From: Paenilisteria portnoyi
GTDB lineage: Bacteria; Bacillota; Bacilli; Lactobacillales; Listeriaceae
Direction: 5' to 3'
Assembly (NCBI RefSeq): GCF_014322795.1
Contig: NZ_JAASTT010000006.1
Coordinates: 62,001 to 126,000, forward strand
DNA: 64,000 nt
Shown piece after piece: positions 57,930-64,000 of this stretch. A model generated the notes under the pieces. It ran no database searches and was not told the DNA's origin. It worked only from the letters and a program-made list of their open reading frames with translations. The stretch's first letter is position 1; the number at the start of each line of letters is the position of its first letter. The translations under genes were made by a program, and so were the position numbers.

Positions 57930-58068
57930 TCTTTTAGACGAAAAACAGAAACTCTCTCTCCAAACCATACTCAAAAAAAGAAATTCAAAGTTAAGATATA
58001 TTTTACTGCTCTTTATTTCGTAGCTATAGTCTGCTATTCTATAACTCAGCCTATCGATAACTCCATAG

Positions 58069-58093
58069 AAAAAACCGCAATGCAATATCGCGG
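58069..58093 (-). terminator. fabZ terminator
   Basis: CCGC (58075-58078) pairs with GCGG (58090-58093), with inner AT pairs, and TTTTTT follows on the minus strand. Confidence 0.6.
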
Positions 58094-58104
58094 CTTATCT
58101 TCTC

Positions 58105-58536
58105 TTATTTAACTACATCTGTTAAAGCAAACATTATATCTGCCTCACAAACTAGTTCTCCTTCAACTGTTGCTCTCACATGCGCTTTAGCAATAGACCC
58201 ACGTAAGCGAAGAATCTCAGCTTCTAAACGTAATTGGTCCCCAGGAATAACCTGACGCTTGAATCTACATCCATCAATACCTGCAAATAAGCCAATTTTC
58301 CCTTCATTACCTGCTACTTGCATCATAGCAATTCCACTTGCCTGAGCCAAAGCCTCTACAATTAGGACTCCTGGCATAACAGGATAGTCCGGGAAATGTC
58401 CATTAAAAAACTCTTCATTCGCTGTAACGTTTTTAATTGCTACTACTTTCTTATTTTCTAGCTCTATTACTCTATCCACCAATAAAAATGGGTAGCGATG
58501 CGGTAATATCTTTTTAATTTCACTAATATCTAACAT
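58105..58536 (-). CDS. fabZ: 3-hydroxyacyl-[acyl-carrier-protein] dehydratase
   Basis: Hot-dog-fold dehydratase (143 residues) of type II fatty acid synthesis that makes trans-2-enoyl-ACP. The catalytic pair is His47 ([13 protein letters not shown]) and Glu61 (VEALAQ). Its first 14 bp overlap the end of the GNAT gene upstream. The gene lies apart from the main fab cluster, as in other Listeria and Bacillus next to mbl. Confidence 0.95.
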   Translation of the reverse strand: MLDISEIKKILPHRYPFLLVDRVIELENKKVVAIKNVTANEEFFNGHFPDYPVMPGVLIVEALAQASGIAMMQVAGNEGKIGLFAGIDGCRFKRQVIPGDQLRLEAEILRLRGSIAKAHVRATVEGELVCEADIMFALTDVVK

Positions 58537-58984
58537 TATATACCTCCGAACAATTGTACATGAAGATTAATTCACCCTTTGAATCTACTTCATTTGTATT
58601 AAAAAAACCATGTCTTTCATAAAATATTCTAGCGTATGTGTTTTCTGGCGTAAAGCTTAATAATATTTTTTTGATTTTAAATTGAGTCTGTAGATGTTCC
58701 AATAAGTAAACTAAAAAACTGTGACCGAATCCTTGCCCTTGATATCTTTCATCTATCATGAAACGATCTAACCAAACAGAATCGTTCTCATAACAACCGT
58801 ACATCGCAAAGCCAACTAACGCTTCTTCAGAGTACAAGCCTAGCGGATACCAGCCAGCTGTATAATGCGACTCTATAATGGAGCAGGCATTTGATTCAAT
58901 AAAGCTTACTTGGTTGGAATCTACGGTCAGATTAATAATATCTTCCCAATTTGACTGGTCAACAAGTTCTACTCTAAGAGACAA
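58523..58984 (-). CDS. GNAT-family N-acetyltransferase (diamine acetyltransferase-like)
   Basis: A 153-residue GNAT protein. The acetyl-CoA motif A is [17 protein letters not shown] (about 88-104) and motif B is [16 protein letters not shown] (about 121-136). The N-terminal layout ([28 protein letters not shown]) recalls BltD/PaiA/SSAT polyamine acetyltransferases. It lies between mbl (20-bp gap) and fabZ (14-bp overlap). From memory these two are adjacent in L. monocytogenes, so this is probably an insertion. Confidence 0.82.
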   Translation of the reverse strand: MSLRVELVDQSNWEDIINLTVDSNQVSFIESNACSIIESHYTAGWYPLGLYSEEALVGFAMYGCYENDSVWLDRFMIDERYQGQGFGHSFLVYLLEHLQTQFKIKKILLSFTPENTYARIFYERHGFFNTNEVDSKGELIFMYNCSEVYNVRY

Positions 58985-59004
58985 ACCATCACCTCAATTT
59001 TTTT

Positions 59005-60000
59005 CTAAAGCAAGTTTTTCTTAGCACGTGACGTATTTTCCAAGAGTATTCCTGTTCCAATAGCAACTGCATCTAAAGGATTTTCAGCAAGCAAGACAGG
59101 GACCTTTAATTCTTCAGCTAGTAGTTCATCTAAGCCGTGTAGCAAAGCTCCTCCGCCCGTCATGATAATCCCACGATCAATAATGTCTGCTGAAAGCTCT
59201 GGTGGTGTTTGTTCTAATACTTGCTTTGCAGCTTGAACAATAACATGCACAGATTCTCTTAAAGCTAACTCAATTTCCTCACTGGTTACTGTTACAGTTT
59301 TAGGTAGACCAGTTACTAAATCTCGTCCTCGGATATCCATTGATTCTTTTCGTGCTCCGATTGAAGCAGTTGCAACATTAATTTTTAGTTCTTCAGATGT
59401 TCTCTCACCTATTAAAAGATTATACTGGCGCTTAATATATTGTAAAATGTCACCATCCAGTTGATTCCCTGCGAGTTTCACTGATTTACTAGTAACAATA
59501 TCGCCCATGGATAGAACCGCAATATCTGTCGTACCGCCACCTATATCAATAACCATATTTCCGCTTGGTTGAAAAATATCCATACCTGCGCCGATTGCCG
59601 CTACTTTCGGCTCTTCTTCCATAAATACTTGTTTCCCACCACTTTGCTCCGCTGCTTGCCGTATAGCTTTTTGTTCTACGGAAGTTATATTCGTTGGACA
59701 ACAAATTAAAACTCTTGGTTTAGAGAAGAATCCTTTTAAATCTAGCTTTTGTAGGAAAATACGTAGCATTTCTTGAACAATATCGAAATCAGCAATCACA
59801 CCATCTTTCATAGGCTTAATTGCAGTTATATTTCCTGGAGTTCTTCCTACCATATTACGTGCTTCTGTACCTACCGCCAAAACTTCATTTGTAATGTTAT
59901 TGATTGCTACAACAGATGGTTCATTTAATACAATACCCTTTCCTTTTACATGAATAAGAACATTTGCAGTACCCAAATCTATCCCAACATCTTTTGCCAT
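59005..60000 (-). CDS. mbl: MreB-like cell shape protein Mbl
   Basis: Actin-fold filament protein (331 residues) that positions lateral wall synthesis. Phosphate-1 motif DLGTANVLI (8-16), DIGGGTTDIAV (phosphate 2) and the adenosine motif MTGGGALLHGLD are visible. Linkage to murA upstream and fabZ downstream matches Mbl more than MreB, which lies with mreCD. Confidence 0.95.
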   Translation of the reverse strand: MAKDVGIDLGTANVLIHVKGKGIVLNEPSVVAINNITNEVLAVGTEARNMVGRTPGNITAIKPMKDGVIADFDIVQEMLRIFLQKLDLKGFFSKPRVLICCPTNITSVEQKAIRQAAEQSGGKQVFMEEEPKVAAIGAGMDIFQPSGNMVIDIGGGTTDIAVLSMGDIVTSKSVKLAGNQLDGDILQYIKRQYNLLIGERTSEELKINVATASIGARKESMDIRGRDLVTGLPKTVTVTSEEIELALRESVHVIVQAAKQVLEQTPPELSADIIDRGIIMTGGGALLHGLDELLAEELKVPVLLAENPLDAVAIGTGILLENTSRAKKNLL

Positions 60001-60131
60001 AGTTTATAATGACCCCTTTCTGTGTTGTTTCATATGTATTGCCTCATACTACCTCTTTTGCATTATAGCATATTTCTTTTAACATATATATCTTTTCACT
60101 AGTTGTAAGTAAGAAAATATTTTTGACAAAT

Positions 60132-60159
60132 AAAAAAACTAGATCAGTTACGACCTAGT
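60132..60159 (-). terminator. murA terminator
   Basis: Eight-bp arms ACTAGATC (60138-60145) and GACCTAGT (60152-60159), one wobble, followed by seven T residues on the minus strand. Confidence 0.8.
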
Positions 60160-60167
60160 CCGTTTAT

Positions 60168-61457
60168 TTATTTCGTTGTTTCCTTTAAATTAACTTTTTC
60201 AGAATTCGGTACACGTTCAATATCCGCGCCTAAAGCTTTCAATTTAATGTGGAAATTATGATAGCCCCGGTCTAAATATTTAAGTTCAGTCACCTGTGTA
60301 TATCCATCAGCAACTAAACCAGCTAGAACTAACGCTGCTGCTGCGCGCAAATCGGTTGCAGCTACTTCTGCACCTTGCAATTTAGCTGGGCCAGAAATGA
60401 TAACAGAATGGCCTTCAATTTTCATATTTGCATTCATTCTGCGCATTTCTTCAACATGCATAAATCGATTTTCGAAAACCGTTTCTGTCATAACGCTTGT
60501 ACCTGTGCTCAACATTTGAATAACCATCATTTGAGATTGCATATCTGTCGGGAACCCTGGATGAGGTAAGGTCTTCACATCAACAGCCTTCAGATTTTTA
60601 GGTCCAATAACTCGAACACCATTATTTTCTTCGACGATTTTAACACCCATCTCTTCTAGCTTTGCAATAAGCGAACTGATGTGTTCTGGTACCATATCTT
60701 CAATAAACACATTTCCTTCAGTAATTGCCGCTGCAATCATAAATGTACCAGCTTCAATTCGATCTGGAATGATAGAATGGTCTGTTGCAGTAAGCTCTTT
60801 AACACCCTCAATACGAATCACTTCTGTACCCGCACCAATAACTCGAGCACCCATTTGGTTTAAGAAATTAGCTAAATCAACAATTTCAGGCTCTCTTGCT
60901 ACGTTCTCAATAACCGTTGTACCTTCAGCTAATGTAGCAGCCATCATAATATTTTGAGTTGCTCCTACACTTGGAAAATCCAAATATATTTTAGCTCCTA
61001 CTAATTTTTCAGCCGTTGCTTCAATATAGCCATTTTCAATTCTTACATTGGCACCCATTGCCTCGAACCCTTTTAAATGTAAATCAACTGGGCGTGAACC
61101 TATAGCACAACCACCTGGTAGTGCTACACGCGCTGAACCTGTACGAGCTAGAAGTGGTCCCATAACGACGATAGAAGCACGCATCTTGCGAACATATTCA
61201 AACGGCGTATCTGATAAGATATCTCCTGTGGCATTAACAGTAACAACGTCATCTTCAAAAGATACATCTGCTTTTAGATATTTTAGTACTTCGTTAATTG
61301 TGTAGACATCAGATAGACGTGGTACATTTCTTAACGTGCTTGTTCCTTTGCTAGCTAATAAGGTAGCGGCTATAACAGGTAAAACAGCATTTTTGGCACC
61401 TTCTACTTTCACTGTTCCCTCTAATTTATTCCCACCACGGACAATAATTTTTTCCAA
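60168..61457 (-). CDS. murA: UDP-N-acetylglucosamine 1-carboxyvinyltransferase
   Basis: Transfers enolpyruvate from PEP to UDP-GlcNAc, the first committed step of peptidoglycan synthesis and the target of fosfomycin. Of 429 residues, K22-N23 and the reactive Cys117 ([11 protein letters not shown]) are conserved, so sensitivity at the active-site level is expected. Position upstream of mbl and near atpC identifies it as the primary MurA (murA1/murAA); a second paralogue is usual elsewhere. Confidence 0.96.
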   Translation of the reverse strand: MEKIIVRGGNKLEGTVKVEGAKNAVLPVIAATLLASKGTSTLRNVPRLSDVYTINEVLKYLKADVSFEDDVVTVNATGDILSDTPFEYVRKMRASIVVMGPLLARTGSARVALPGGCAIGSRPVDLHLKGFEAMGANVRIENGYIEATAEKLVGAKIYLDFPSVGATQNIMMAATLAEGTTVIENVAREPEIVDLANFLNQMGARVIGAGTEVIRIEGVKELTATDHSIIPDRIEAGTFMIAAAITEGNVFIEDMVPEHISSLIAKLEEMGVKIVEENNGVRVIGPKNLKAVDVKTLPHPGFPTDMQSQMMVIQMLSTGTSVMTETVFENRFMHVEEMRRMNANMKIEGHSVIISGPAKLQGAEVAATDLRAAAALVLAGLVADGYTQVTELKYLDRGYHNFHIKLKALGADIERVPNSEKVNLKETTK

Positions 61458-61638
61458 AACGAACCCCTCCGCGTATTAATTACTCTATTCATATTTGATA
61501 TACATCACTTAAAATTAATCCTGAAATGTATTCTTATCTTTACTCATACTCTGAACATTTTACCATTAATGCTTACTACATTTCAACACTAATTTTAAAA
61601 GAGTTATATCAAGTTCGAACATGTATAAGCTTTTCCAA

Positions 61639-61878
61639 TCAATTGCCGAATAAATTGCCTAGTTGCCTTGCTGAAATAAAGTAATCTAAAAAGAAATTAC
61701 TAATTGTAACTCCTAAAGCTACAGCAATAATGAGATATAGCACTCTCGCTTGTATCACATGGTCGCGACGTATTAGCTTTTCAAAGTGGAGTGCTTGAAG
61801 TGCCCAAAAGGCAATAACAATGAAAAGTAAGTGTGAAACCATGACGATAATTGCTTGTTGTCCAATAACTGTATACAT
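61639..61878 (-). CDS. DUF1146 small membrane protein (YwzB-like)
   Basis: A 79-residue protein with two membrane helices (about 8-29 and 45-67) separated by a charged loop (HFEKLIRRDHVIQ). Function unknown. DUF1146 proteins are conserved between the atp operon and murA in Bacillales, as here. Its start is about 160 bp beyond atpC. Confidence 0.85.
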   Translation of the reverse strand: MYTVIGQQAIIVMVSHLLFIVIAFWALQALHFEKLIRRDHVIQARVLYLIIAVALGVTISNFFLDYFISARQLGNLFGN

Positions 61879-61980
61879 CTATTACCTCCAAAAATTTTAT
61901 CAGCCTCTACCATTCTACCAGTATTTTCACTGAATAACAATTTTATATGCTTTGCTTCTTTATCTTTAGAGAATGTAGTA

Positions 61981-62030
61981 AATGAGCTTGGAGCTGTACC
62001 CATTCTAAAATGGTCAACTCCAAACTCATT
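61981..62030 (-). terminator. hairpin at the end of the atp operon
   Basis: AATGAG-n-TTGGAG pairs with CTCCAA-n-CTCATT (61981-61993 with 62018-62030) and an inner CCATT/AATGG pair. It lies 5 bp past the atpC stop. There is no T tract, so it may act as an RNA end-protector or a weak terminator. Confidence 0.5.
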
Positions 62031-62035
62031 CTGCC

Positions 62036-62458
<423 letters not shown>

Positions 62459-62461
62459 TTA

Positions 62462-63919
<1,458 letters not shown>

Positions 63920-63945
63920 TTAAAGGTGCGTGGACTCTCAAAATT

Positions 63946-64000
63946 TTATTCAAGAGCCGCTACGCCACCAATGATTTCTGTTATTTCTTGTGTAATCGCA
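63946..64000 (-). CDS. atpG: F1F0 ATP synthase gamma subunit, C-terminal end only
   Basis: The last 17 codons before TAA (63948-63946) encode AITQEITEIIGGVAALE, the conserved C-terminus of the gamma-subunit rotor shaft. The rest of the gene lies beyond the window edge. Its position directly upstream of atpD gives the standard gamma-beta-epsilon order. Confidence 0.92.
   Translation of the reverse strand, partial: AITQEITEIIGGVAALE

Overview
The window reads as a chromosomal segment of a low-GC Gram-positive from the family Listeriaceae. Gene order follows the Listeria core chromosome almost without a break. From memory of that order it runs galM/galE - trxB - hprK operon - yvl (Lia-type) genes - uvrBA - pst/pho - cls - FtsEX-linked cell wall hydrolases - prfB - secA - hpf - comF - degV/degU - lytR/tagO/tagA - mbl - murA - atp operon. 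I see no rRNA, tRNA, insertion sequence, CRISPR array or prophage. Features not expected in L. monocytogenes (complete galKETM operon, an Ada-type regulator, an extra GNAT gene beside fabZ, a CzrA-type regulator paired with a P-type metal ATPase) suggest a species outside the monocytogenes group, but I cannot name it.

Layout. 1-4.9 kb: galactose (Leloir) operon galK-galE-galT-galM on the minus strand, with a well-formed promoter overlapped by an inverted repeat. 5.0-5.5 kb: a frameshifted adaA-like gene. 5.6-11.2 kb: trxB, a TPR protein, and the HPr kinase operon hprK-lgt-ppaX-yvoF. 11.3-14.6 kb: envelope-stress genes (yvlB, a PspC/DUF4097 fusion, yvlC, yvlD). 14.8-19.7 kb: uvrB-uvrA with a LexA-like box. 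20-21.4 kb: csbA, an HD hydrolase and a membrane protein. 21.5-24.5 kb: zinc/cadmium efflux ATPase, its CzrA-type repressor with two matched operators, and an XRE regulator. 24.6-32.6 kb: the phosphate regulon (pstS, pstCAB1B2, phoU, phoPR) with Pho boxes.

32.9-42.6 kb: MinJ-like PDZ protein, cardiolipin synthase, two secreted coiled-coil cell wall hydrolases (M23 and NlpC/P60) next to ftsE-ftsX, yvjA, and prfB with its programmed +1 frameshift. 42.8-50.2 kb: secA, hpf, comFA-comFC, degV and an orphan degU with a long leader. 50.6-57 kb: yvyE, GNAT, lytR, the wall teichoic acid genes tagA and tagO with menC between them, and a LysM/3D protein. 57.4-64 kb: ssbB with a textbook ComK box, fabZ, GNAT, mbl, murA, a small membrane protein, atpC, atpD and the last codons of atpG.

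The observation I rate highest is a dispersed family of long hairpin repeats. Two near-identical copies of about 165 bp (19802-19965 and 28755-28920) keep their pairing through compensatory base changes. A 45-bp short form (14704-14748) serves as the uvrA terminator. A diverged relative of the same length, with the same hairpin tip, lies at 32736-32858. All four sit just downstream of a minus-strand stop codon and upstream of the next transcription unit or gene. Other strong regulatory signals are the ComK box of ssbB, the twin CzrA operators, the gal inverted repeat and the Pho boxes.
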